Assembly (NCBI GenBank): GCA_029939815.1
Contig: JAOZSF010000125.1
Coordinates: 266 to 6,362, forward strand
Reading direction: 5' to 3'
From: a bacterium
Lineage (GTDB): Bacteria; Auribacterota; UBA3054; B51-G9
DNA length: 6,097 bases
Both the position numbers and the translations under genes were made by a program. The notes beneath the pieces were generated by a model that saw only the letters and a program-made list of their open reading frames with translations, was not told the origin of the DNA and did not search any database. Below, one piece after another: positions 1 through 6,074 of the stretch. Within the stretch, counting starts at the first letter, position 1. Every line of letters starts with the position of its first letter.

Positions 1-63
1 TCGTTAAATCGTTAAATCGTTAAATCGTTAAATCGTTAAATCGTTAAATCGTTAAATCGTTAA
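1..63. repeat. Octamer tandem array (TCGTTAAA), seven full copies plus 7 nt
   Basis: Seven perfect copies of TCGTTAAA occupy 1-56, followed by TCGTTAA at 57-63. The array starts at the first base of the window, so its true length is unknown. The copies are identical, which points to recent slippage expansion. It lies beyond the 3' end of the protease gene and no gene overlaps it here. Confidence 0.95.
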
Positions 64-136
64 TCGGTGTTCAAATTGTGCCGCACTGGGAACCAGGCAT
101 TCGCCGGTCAAGAGTGCGGCTTACTTTGTTAATCGG
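59..136. repeat. 9-bp direct repeat GTTAATCGG flanking a 60-bp segment
   Basis: GTTAATCGG occurs at 59-67 and again at 128-136. Between them lies a 60-bp segment that contains the GC-rich two-stem hairpin. The left copy merges with the octamer array, of which GTTAATCG is nearly a unit. The arrangement looks like a small inserted element with a target duplication, but duplication within the array is an equal possibility. Confidence 0.5.
80..120. repeat. GC-rich two-stem hairpin, possible dispersed element or terminator
   Basis: The outer stem is 8 perfect base pairs (GCCGCACT at 80-87 with AGTGCGGC at 113-120). After a 4x4 internal loop (88-91 and 109-112) an inner stem forms from ACCAGGC at 92-98 and GCCGGT at 103-108, with A95 bulged and a 4-nt loop ATTC. 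About two thirds of the 41 bases are G or C, against an AT-rich surround. On the + strand it is followed by a T-rich run (TTACTTTGTT), so it could stop transcription entering from the left. On the minus strand there is little T-run. A mobile or dispersed intergenic repeat is the main alternative. Confidence 0.6.
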
Positions 137-168
137 AGAAAATTCAAATCTATGATTTGAATTTCCTC
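136..168 (-). terminator. Hairpin overlapping the stop codon, weak terminator candidate
   Basis: AAATTCAAATC at 140-150 pairs perfectly with GATTTGAATTT at 154-164 around a 3-nt loop. After one mismatch (139/165) three more pairs follow (136-138 with 166-168). The arm includes the last codons of the protease and the stop codon falls at the loop. No clear T-run follows on the minus strand, so it may serve as a 3'-end stabilising structure rather than an intrinsic terminator. Confidence 0.4.
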
Positions 169-3100
169 ATACTTAATAATTGATAAATAATAAATAATAA
201 ATAGAAACTAGGTTCAGGAACATCAACAATAACTTTTATCGGCATAACGGGAATATCAACATCAGTATATCCGTTAGTAAATCGATATTTCCAATTATTA
301 ATAAATCCGTAATTATTTGCGAAATCGAGTTTAGCGCCATCGATGTCAAAATAATCATTTCCATCATTCCAAATAACATCGCCGTTTGCATACCAATTAT
401 CACATGCCATAACTCTGTGCAAATCAGGTTCATTGTTAAAACCAAAAAGAATAAAGTTTGTCCCGGCAGAATCAGGAGCAATCAAATTGATTTCCGTTGA
501 CCAGAAAGTTTTGCCGGTAGGAATCCCGTTTTGAATTTCAACAAAATCAGAGGTGCGCGCCCCCCAAGTCCATGTATATCCGAAAGGAGCGTTATTACTG
601 TGTGTCATAAAATTTTCAGTAATACAATCTACACCGCCGGAAATGCTATCGCCGATTTCAACATAAACAGTCCAGGTATTTGAATCAATAGATTGATCCG
701 CAAGCAGTCCGTTTTGTAATTTAATATAACCATTTCCTGCATTTGTGATATTGTTAATACCGACACCTGAAAGAGAAATAATCGTAATAGTTTCGTTTGT
801 GTCAGTAGATTGAACAATAACCGCAGCATTGTCTGAACCGATAGAATCCGGAGCGAATATAACATCGAAAGTCAGTGCATTCCCCGGAGCAATTAAGCAA
901 GGAAAATTAGTAGGAATATTTTCTAATTTAAAGTTTACAGCGTCTAACTCATAAGAGATCAAGTTGACCCATAATTCAACGGCGTCTTTTTTTCCATCAT
1001 TATCAATATCCGCATTATTTTGCACATCAAGAAAAGATCTAAAGATAGATTTTTCCTGATTCGCAATAATAATTGCAGATTTATCAGGTTCAGGATTAAT
1101 TGAATATCCGGCGATAGCAATTCCTTTCTCGTTAGGTTGAGTATATTGCCCAAACACAAAAGAAAAAGTAGTTAAGTTAGTAAATTGCGGAACCGATTCC
1201 GGAGAATTAAATAATTTGTGAGAAGAGTCCCACCAGTAAACAGGATCGGGCGGTGAAGAATCATCTTTGATGTATGTAACACCCATATTTCCCCAAAGTT
1301 CATGTTCGTCTTTAACTTTCCATGAATATGCGATAAGTTTACCGCCGTTTGTTAAATAAGAATTTAGAGTATTTAAAGTAGAATCCGGCGGTCCGCTATT
1401 ATCATTAGCAAAGACGACTAAATCCCATGAACCGGAAGACAAATTAGATTGGAAAGCCTGAAAATCAGCGTTATAATGTGCAGTATAAGATAATCCCAAA
1501 TAATCTAAAGCCTGGTCAAGATATGTGTCAGGCGCAGGATGTTTTGGGTCATCAGCATAAACAAGTATAGAATAACCATCGCTAAAACCAAATTCTGAAT
1601 TAGTAGATTTAGCCGAATCAGTTTTTCGCAAAGCGCTCAAATGAATATTTGAAATAATCAGATTGTTCGCGCTGTTTAAATTTGTAACAGTAATTTGTTC
1701 TTTTCGTTCCGTGCCGACAAGAATTTTCCCGAAAGGCAAATTCAAATCATTAATTGGAGTAATTGAGTCGGTAATATCAATTTCTCCGGGAATATCCATA
1801 ACATTTAAAGTTAGGCTTCGCGAATATGAAACGGCGGAAATTTCGTTACTGAAAATAATAATACCAGCATAATTTCCCGGGTTAAGAGAATTAGCGTTAG
1901 AGTTTATGAAAGCAGAAATCTGAATAGCTTCATTAGGCGGGATGGCACCGTTTTCAGGTGAAATATCAATCCATGGAACAGTTTTAATAGTTGACCAATT
2001 CAAAGTAGAATTAGATTTATTTGTCAAGATGAATTCAGTAATAATAGGAGAAAAAGAACCGCCTTTGTATCCTTCAAAAACCAAATTATTTTTTGGATTC
2101 ACATCAAGACTATCTTTCAAAACCACCATTTCAGCCGGAACAATAATTTCCGGAGTAATTAAATCATTGCATACGATTTTTATTTCACCATTGTACACCC
2201 CCGGCGCAAGAGAACCGGCAATAAAATCAACATCAACATCAACCGCTTCGCCCGGCGGAATATTGTAGCTGATTTCAGGATTCAAAGTTATCCATGAGGC
2301 ATCTGTTTCAGTCAACGCTTCGGCAATATTCATTCTACCATGGGAAACGCATAAATTAGTAATAGTTGTCGGTAGATCAACAGTTTTCATCAAAGCATTT
2401 TTAATATTTATAGCAGATAAACCCGAAGCAACAGAGCGCATCAAAGCAGCAGCACCTGCAACATGCGGTGCGGCCATGGAAGTACCGTTAAAAGAGATAT
2501 ATCCTCCCCCTCGTTTACAACTTAAAATATTCACGCCCGGTGCGCCGATATCCACGGAATCAGCTCCGTAACATGAAAAAGAAGCAATGTCGTCATTGTG
2601 GTCGGTGGCAAGCACAGCGATAATATTTGAAGATTCGTAACTTGAAGGATAATGTGGAGTAACATCATTATCATCACCAGTATTTCCGGCGGCAGCGACA
2701 AAGAGAATATCGGCAGCAGCAGCGGCATCAATCGCATCTTTAACAGCCTGCGAAGCGCCACTTCCTCCCCACGAATTATTCATAACATGTGCTCCCATCA
2801 TCGTTGCATATTCGATACACGCAACCGCATCGGCGGATTTACCACTACCTGCTGCATCAAGGAATTTGCAAGCCATAATTTTCACTTTCCAGCAAACGCC
2901 TGCAACGCCAACACCGTTATTACCGACACCGCCGATAGTTCCGGCGCAATGAGTTCCGTGGTCATTATCGTCAGCCGGATCGCCGTCATTATTTGCAAAA
3001 TCATACCCATAAACATCATCAACAAAGCCATTATTATCGTCATCAATACTATTACCAGGAATTTCCCCGGGATTTCTCCACATATTTGAACTTAAATCTT

Positions 3101-5894
3101 CATGATAATAATCAACGCCGGAATCTATTACCGCAACAATAATTTCGCGGCTGCCAATACTAATGTCCCAAGCGTCTGAAGCGTCAATATCAGCATCGGC
3201 CGTTCCAGCAGTTTGTCCGATATTTCTCATACCCCATAAATAATTAAATTTAGAATCATTTGGAATAGTTTCGTATTTTTTATAGATATAATTTGGTTCG
3301 GCATATAAAACATCTTTATTATTATTTAGATCAATTAACACCTGTTCCAGACTATCATTATCATCTATTTTTACTAAAGCAAGATTTGGAATTATTTTAA
3401 ATTCCTTTTTTATCGATGCAGAAGACAATGCGGTAATCGCTGAAATTTTCCGCCGCTTATTTGTCGGTTTCGCAAACCTTACAAGTAATTCTCCGGGAAC
3501 ATAATCTACATTATTTTTGAAGCCTGAAAATTTATGGTTTGGCGAAGGATTCGCTAAAGCTGATGTTGCGATTTTTAATCTATCTGTTCTGTTAATTTCC
3601 GGTGCGGATAATTTTCTATCGGTTTCACGCGTGAATAATGAAAAATTAAGATTGCCGTCCGCGGTAGCCGAGTTACTAATTACAAGCGTTTCAGTTGAAG
3701 TTTGTGTTATAACATTTGTAACCGTAAATTCCGGAGGCGAAACTTTTATTTCCGGAGTTGTGAAAACCGTTAGTTCAGCAACTCTGGCATGTGAAATTGT
3801 TGTAGTAATATTACTGAATATTATTATGCCGTTATAAATATTTTCGCCAAGAGTGTCTGCAGCCGTAGTCAGGTTTACATTTACAAAAGCAGCTTCACCG
3901 GCGACAAGCGTTCCGTTTTCCGGAACAATTTCCAACCAGTCCACAGCCGAAAAAGCTGTCCAATTAATAGAATTCGGACTTGAATTTTTGATTTGGTAAA
4001 TTTTATTTGTAACGGAAAAAGGACCTCCGGGATGTCCGGAAGAATAATAATCGGTTTCAGGTGTTACTTCAAGATAATCATTTATGCCAATACCGGCCAG
4101 CTTTACTTCAGTAACTAATTCGTTTGTATCTGTACTTTCAATAATTACAGAAGATTCATTTGAACCAGACAAATGCGGTGTGTAAATTATATCAAGCAGT
4201 AATGATGCTCCTGGCGAAATAGTTACCGGGAAATCATTAGGTAAATTTTTAAAATTAAAAGGTTGAGAACTAAGCGATATTTCTTCCGCATTAATTAAAC
4301 TTCCACCGGAGCCCGGAGCGCCTACGCGCACATCATCAAAGAAATGGGTAGTGTTCCCTGCGTTAGAAAATCCGCCTAATCCGATATGTCCATCTGTAAG
4401 GTCGGAATCCATTCCTTCCCACAGCAACGCACCGTTGACATAGAATCTCAAATTGTTTTCTTCTGCTTCAGCGAGCAAGACATTTGTACCCAAATTAATT
4501 TCTGCAGAAATTTCCCAGTTTTTTAGCATAGTAACAAAACCGTCAATTTGTTTCCAAACAGCAAAACTTCCATTCAGGGCGATTTGAAAAATGTAAGCGG
4601 AACCGGCAACTCCGGCATCAAAATCAGACGTTGCGCGTAAGACCAAAGCCGCCGAGCTTCCATCGCCACCTGTTCCTGTTCTTCTGCATTTCATTTCAGC
4701 GGATAAATCTCCCCATATTATAGCCCCGTACTTTGCTATCATAAAATCCGTGCCGGAAGTCTTGGCACGATACTCACCGGAAACGACTTCCCAATTTTCG
4801 TCAACGTCTTCAACCCAATCTTTTGCGGTTCCGCCATTGAAATCCTCAAAATAATCTCCGCCAAAATAAATATTTGAAATAATCAGGGAGTTTACAATGT
4901 CGGAATTTGTAATAATAATTTGTTCCTCACGTGCCAATCCTGTAATAATTTCCCCGAACGGCATATCCAAATCAGCTATCGGTGCAATTGAATCGGTAAC
5001 ATCTATTTCTCCGGGAACAGCTTGAACACTTAAATTAACAGTTATGTTATGCGAAGCGCTCAAATTTTCGTTGCTGAAAATAATTACATCAGAGTAGTTT
5101 CCGGGTGGCAACGAATATATTTGATTATTTAAAATTGCTGTAACGTTTGTAACGGAACCCGGGTTTAGCGAGCCTGATTTCGGGAAAATATTAAGCCATG
5201 ATGCTACAGAATTTGCGCTCCAGTAAATGTTACTCTTGCTTGTGTTTGACAACAGATAAGTTTTATTTGTAGAAGTAAAAGGACCACCTTCATAACCAGA
5301 ATAAGAAAATCCTGTTGCCGGTGTTATTCTCAAATGATTAACCATATCGCCTTTAAAAATAATATCATCAATGTTCCAGCCGCAAAATGTTTCGGAATCA
5401 TCTGTTTCGCCCATTCCCCATCGAATATAAACTGTAGATTGCTCATCAGCGACATTTGAAATATCAAGCGTAATATCCTGCCACGATTTATCTGTAAATC
5501 CTACCTCGTTATGTTTCCAAACAGTAATCCATTGCATTCCATTACTACTTGCCTGAATATGCGCCTGATCAAAAGAAGAACTTTCAATACCAAGCCATCT
5601 TTTAAAATTCAGAGACAGATTATGATAATCTGTAAAATCTAACGCAAGAGTTGTAAGATAACGAACCGGAAGATCGTTTCCATAGTTTCCATTCAGATTG
5701 TATCCATAAACATTATTGCCCGTATATCCTGAAGTCGGGTCTCCTGAATTACCTTGCGGCACGCCGAACTCCCATTGATCTTCTAACTGCCAGCCGGGAT
5801 TTACATCTAAATTAAAGTTATAAACTGTATCGGCAGCAAGCTGCACAGATAAGATTATTGATACTAAACTAATAAGTAATAATTTTGTTTTCAT
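150..5894 (-). CDS. Giant secreted multidomain S8 (subtilisin-like) serine protease with PEP-CTERM sorting tail
   Basis: This is one uninterrupted frame of 1,914 codons ending in TAG at 150-152. Domain order (approximate residues): signal peptide 1-21; jelly-roll/MAM-like 26-182; BACON-like 187-291; Hydin-like half 294-345; LamG-like insert 348-525; Hydin second half 534-605; BACON-like 607-710; Ig-like half 713-755; S8 propeptide and protease 797-1193; Ig-like second half 1198-1259; BACON-like 1261-1365; Hydin half 1369-1421; GATase-like insert 1438-1648; Hydin second half 1653-1715; unrecognised beta-rich domain 1720-1888; PEP-CTERM 1892-1914. The catalytic set is complete (D924, H979, N1071, S1139), so it should be an active endopeptidase. 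It is far longer than a plain subtilisin of 300-400 catalytic residues. The ATG at 5894 is preferred over an in-frame GTG at 5915 because the signal peptide starts there and the GTG lies inside an upstream repeat. Neither start has a Shine-Dalgarno. It stands alone in the window, so no operon partner or substrate can be read from context. Confidence 0.96.
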   Translation of the reverse strand: MKTKLLLISLVSIILSVQLAADTVYNFNLDVNPGWQLEDQWEFGVPQGNSGDPTSGYTGNNVYGYNLNGNYGNDLPVRYLTTLALDFTDYHNLSLNFKRWLGIESSSFDQAHIQASSNGMQWITVWKHNEVGFTDKSWQDITLDISNVADEQSTVYIRWGMGETDDSETFCGWNIDDIIFKGDMVNHLRITPATGFSYSGYEGGPFTSTNKTYLLSNTSKSNIYWSANSVASWLNIFPKSGSLNPGSVTNVTAILNNQIYSLPPGNYSDVIIFSNENLSASHNITVNLSVQAVPGEIDVTDSIAPIADLDMPFGEIITGLAREEQIIITNSDIVNSLIISNIYFGGDYFEDFNGGTAKDWVEDVDENWEVVSGEYRAKTSGTDFMIAKYGAIIWGDLSAEMKCRRTGTGGDGSSAALVLRATSDFDAGVAGSAYIFQIALNGSFAVWKQIDGFVTMLKNWEISAEINLGTNVLLAEAEENNLRFYVNGALLWEGMDSDLTDGHIGLGGFSNAGNTTHFFDDVRVGAPGSGGSLINAEEISLSSQPFNFKNLPNDFPVTISPGASLLLDIIYTPHLSGSNESSVIIESTDTNELVTEVKLAGIGINDYLEVTPETDYYSSGHPGGPFSVTNKIYQIKNSSPNSINWTAFSAVDWLEIVPENGTLVAGEAAFVNVNLTTAADTLGENIYNGIIIFSNITTTISHARVAELTVFTTPEIKVSPPEFTVTNVITQTSTETLVISNSATADGNLNFSLFTRETDRKLSAPEINRTDRLKIATSALANPSPNHKFSGFKNNVDYVPGELLVRFAKPTNKRRKISAITALSSASIKKEFKIIPNLALVKIDDNDSLEQVLIDLNNNKDVLYAEPNYIYKKYETIPNDSKFNYLWGMRNIGQTAGTADADIDASDAWDISIGSREIIVAVIDSGVDYYHEDLSSNMWRNPGEIPGNSIDDDNNGFVDDVYGYDFANNDGDPADDNDHGTHCAGTIGGVGNNGVGVAGVCWKVKIMACKFLDAAGSGKSADAVACIEYATMMGAHVMNNSWGGSGASQAVKDAIDAAAAADILFVAAAGNTGDDNDVTPHYPSSYESSNIIAVLATDHNDDIASFSCYGADSVDIGAPGVNILSCKRGGGYISFNGTSMAAPHVAGAAALMRSVASGLSAINIKNALMKTVDLPTTITNLCVSHGRMNIAEALTETDASWITLNPEISYNIPPGEAVDVDVDFIAGSLAPGVYNGEIKIVCNDLITPEIIVPAEMVVLKDSLDVNPKNNLVFEGYKGGSFSPIITEFILTNKSNSTLNWSTIKTVPWIDISPENGAIPPNEAIQISAFINSNANSLNPGNYAGIIIFSNEISAVSYSRSLTLNVMDIPGEIDITDSITPINDLNLPFGKILVGTERKEQITVTNLNSANNLIISNIHLSALRKTDSAKSTNSEFGFSDGYSILVYADDPKHPAPDTYLDQALDYLGLSYTAHYNADFQAFQSNLSSGSWDLVVFANDNSGPPDSTLNTLNSYLTNGGKLIAYSWKVKDEHELWGNMGVTYIKDDSSPPDPVYWWDSSHKLFNSPESVPQFTNLTTFSFVFGQYTQPNEKGIAIAGYSINPEPDKSAIIIANQEKSIFRSFLDVQNNADIDNDGKKDAVELWVNLISYELDAVNFKLENIPTNFPCLIAPGNALTFDVIFAPDSIGSDNAAVIVQSTDTNETITIISLSGVGINNITNAGNGYIKLQNGLLADQSIDSNTWTVYVEIGDSISGGVDCITENFMTHSNNAPFGYTWTWGARTSDFVEIQNGIPTGKTFWSTEINLIAPDSAGTNFILFGFNNEPDLHRVMACDNWYANGDVIWNDGNDYFDIDGAKLDFANNYGFINNWKYRFTNGYTDVDIPVMPIKVIVDVPEPSFYLLFIIYQLLSMRKFKS
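153..221 (-). other. PEP-CTERM protein-sorting tail
   Basis: The last 23 residues show the three PEP-CTERM parts: the motif V-P-E-P-S at 1892-1896, a hydrophobic stretch FYLLFIIYQLL, and a basic end with R1910, K1911 and K1913. In known systems an exosortase (EpsH/XrtA family) in the inner membrane recognises and cuts such tails during export to the cell surface or matrix. The hydrophobic stretch is short for the family. No exosortase gene is in the window, so it must be encoded elsewhere if the tail works. Confidence 0.85.
750..1790 (-). other. Second Hydin-like domain, split by a glutamine-amidotransferase-like insert
   Basis: Residues 1369-1421 (PGEIDITDS to LIISNIHL) and 1653-1715 (NFKLENIPTNFP to LSGVGINN) are the two halves, close relatives of the first Hydin-like domain. 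The insert at 1438-1648 alternates strands and helices: YSILVYADD at the start, WDLVVFANDNS, then LNSYLTNGGKLIAYSW. This resembles class I glutamine-amidotransferase-like Rossmannoid domains. It contains no cysteine at all, so the usual nucleophile is absent and a binding or structural role is more likely than catalysis. Fold assignment is by pattern only. Confidence 0.6.
975..1010 (-). other. EF-hand-like calcium loop
   Basis: Residues 1629-1640 read DIDNDGKKDAVE, with D1629, D1631, D1633, D1637 and E1640 at EF-loop positions 1, 3, 5, 9 and 12 and Gly at position 6. The loop sits at the end of the amidotransferase-like insert, just before the chain returns to the Hydin-like domain. Calcium binding there could stiffen the junction, as dockerin- and thrombospondin-type loops do in other secreted proteins. 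Confidence 0.55.
1800..2114 (-). repeat. BACON-like beta-sandwich module, copy 3
   Basis: Residues 1261-1365 are the third copy: an opening LDVNPKNN strand, GGSF at 1278-1281 (Ser in place of the Pro of copies 1 and 2), W1308 followed by IDISPENG, and a closing GIIIFSN. Like copy 1 it is followed directly by MDIPGEID or its equivalent, the start of a Hydin-like domain, so copies 1 and 3 belong to one duplicated cassette. Confidence 0.7.
2118..3758 (-). other. Ig-like domain apparently interrupted by the protease
   Basis: Residues 713-755 hold the first strands of an Ig-like unit (PEIKVSPPEF, then TLVISN and GNLNFSL). After the protease, residues 1198-1259 carry what looks like the matching second part: WITLNPEI, PPGEAVDVDVDF, LAPGVYNGEIKI, then CND and IIVPAEMVV. 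Each part alone is too short for a full beta-sandwich, and in uninterrupted family members these strands follow one another directly. Reading the two pieces as one domain is an inference from this pattern. Confidence 0.5.
2316..3506 (-). other. S8 subtilisin-like peptidase domain with N-terminal propeptide-like segment
   Basis: Residues 797-871 look like a propeptide or inhibitor-type segment (VPGELLVRF at the start, VLYAEPNYIYK at the end), as precedes many secreted subtilases. The catalytic domain spans about 883-1193. The active site is D924 in VIDSGVD, H979 in HGTHCAG, oxyanion Asn N1071 in AAGNTG and S1139 in GTSMAAPH. The loop D951-D953-N955-D959 followed by DVYGYDF is a likely calcium site. 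Seven cysteines (983, 1001, 1009, 1026, 1108, 1126, 1182) lie in the catalytic domain, and some could form disulfides outside the cell. The family hydrolyses peptide bonds through a Ser-His-Asp triad; no residue looks lost. Confidence 0.95.
3765..4076 (-). repeat. BACON-like beta-sandwich module, copy 2
   Basis: Residues 607-710 repeat the pattern of copies 1 and 3: an opening LEVTPE strand, GGPF at 623-626, the central W653-L pair, PENGTL, and a closing GIIIFSN. It separates the LamG-containing cassette from the protease-containing cassette. It is the more diverged copy around the GENIYNG turn. Confidence 0.7.
4080..5015 (-). other. Hydin-like (choice-of-anchor-D type) domain split by a LamG-like insert
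   Basis: The first half, residues 294-345, starts with PGEIDVTDS and runs to the strand LIISNIYF. The second half, residues 534-605, resumes near FNFKNLPNDFP and ends in STDTNE and LAGIGIND. Together they make one ASPM/SPD-2/Hydin-type Ig-like unit, a family common in bacterial surface proteins. Between the halves sits about 180 residues (348-525) resembling a concanavalin-A/LamG-like beta-sandwich: an opening FEDFNGG, a middle strand with FAVWKQIDG, FYVNGALLWEG and a closing HFFDDVRVG. The insert is a plausible glycan-binding module; its ligand is unknown. Confidence 0.65.
5022..5336 (-). repeat. BACON-like beta-sandwich module, copy 1
   Basis: Residues 187-291 form the first of three related modules. 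Shared marks are an opening ITP-type strand, a GG(P/S)F turn (here residues 203-206), a central Trp followed by a hydrophobic pair (W233), a PxxGxL turn, and a closing IIFSN strand. BACON-like domains are Ig-fold units usually found in extracellular proteins and thought to bind glycans or act as spacers. The copy is immediately followed by the first Hydin-like domain, as copy 3 is by the second. Confidence 0.7.
5349..5819 (-). other. N-terminal jelly-roll (MAM/carbohydrate-binding-like) domain
   Basis: Residues 26-182 are beta-rich and close on the pattern GWNIDDIIFKG, in which a Trp and paired Asp residues sit in the last strand. This ending is typical of MAM-like and other jelly-roll beta-sandwich domains appended to secreted peptidases. 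The segment includes a WEFGVPQG stretch near its start and an IQASSNGMQWITVWK strand in the middle, also typical of that fold. A binding role (glycan or protein adhesion) is inferred from the fold type; no specific ligand can be assigned. Confidence 0.6.
5832..5894 (-). other. Signal peptide of the protease
   Basis: Residues 1-21 show the classical Sec layout: Met, two lysines (K2, K4), a hydrophobic core of Leu, Ile and Val, then Ala-Ala before Asp22. Cleavage after A21 is the most likely reading, although position -3 is Leu rather than the usual small residue. There is no lipobox Cys, so this is a type I signal rather than a lipoprotein signal. It fixes the ATG at 5894 as the start and, with the C-terminal tail, shows that the protein crosses the inner membrane. 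Confidence 0.88.
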
Positions 5895-5910
5895 ATTTTT
5901 GTATTTTTCG

Positions 5911-5939
5911 ACCACGGACTACACAGACTACACAGACAA
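5911..5939. repeat. 9-bp-period repeat block next to the gene start (left arm)
   Basis: Three imperfect units, CACGGACTA, CACAGACTA and CACAGACAA, lie in tandem at 5913-5939, preceded by AC at 5911. The block begins only 17 bases upstream of the ATG, so it lies in the 5' leader or promoter region of the protease gene. Related CCACGGA/CACGGA-type blocks are familiar as dispersed intergenic repeats in several bacterial phyla. Confidence 0.7.
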
Positions 5940-5984
5940 TTAATAATGAAGTATTTTTTTCACAAGTTTAAAATATTTAATTTT

Positions 5985-6012
5985 TCCGTGTATTCAGTGT
6001 TTTCAGTGGTTT
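5985..6012. repeat. 9-bp-period repeat block, opposite orientation (right arm)
   Basis: Units CCGTGTATT, CAGTGTTTT and CAGTGGTTT run from 5986 to 6012. Read on the minus strand they match the left block at 5911-5937 at about 20 of 27 positions. The two blocks therefore form an imperfect inverted repeat around about 46 AT-rich bases, where the promoter of the protease gene would be expected. Confidence 0.65.
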
Positions 6013-6031
6013 AAAATTTGTGCGACTCTAC

Positions 6032-6066
6032 ATCGATAATAAATCAAAAATCCACAGATTACCGAT
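6032..6066. repeat. Weak inverted repeat ATCGATAAT / ATTACCGAT
   Basis: ATCGATAAT at 6032-6040 and ATTACCGAT at 6058-6066 pair at 8 of 9 positions across a 17-nt loop. The right arm is preceded by TCCACAG, another phrase often seen in dispersed intergenic repeats. It could be an operator-like site or a decayed repeat; nothing else supports either. Confidence 0.3.
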
Positions 6067-6074
6067 AAAGAACA

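Noticed and set aside
181..206. ATAAATAATAAAT-type low-complexity run
   Set aside because: It is the reverse of Leu, Phe, Ile and Tyr codons of the PEP-CTERM hydrophobic stretch and needs no separate explanation.
1942..2268. Plus-strand open frame of 108 codons
   Set aside because: It is antisense to BACON copy 3 and the Ig-like second half, with no recognisable domain and no gene context.
2652..3089. Plus-strand open frame of 145 codons opposite the protease domain
   Set aside because: It lies wholly antisense to the best-conserved part of the S8 domain, its translation has no recognisable motif, and it is explained by the mirror of Asp- and Ala-rich codons.
3517..3837. Plus-strand open frame of 106 codons
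   Set aside because: It is antisense to the BACON copy 2 and Ig-like half; the Val-rich, Ser-rich translation is a reflection of the sense codons and has no family resemblance.
5895..5915. In-frame GTG at 5913-5915 as the true start, adding seven residues
   Set aside because: It would place charged residues before a complete signal peptide that already starts with Met-Lys, lies within the CCACGGA-type repeat, and has no better ribosome site.
5940..5965. Promoter-like pair on the minus strand: TTGTGA at 5965-5960 and TATTAA at 5945-5940
   Set aside because: The spacing is only 14 bases and such hexamers are expected by chance in AT-rich DNA, so no promoter is claimed.
5911..6012. CRISPR-like array
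   Set aside because: The units are 9 bp, contiguous and imperfect, with no spacers.
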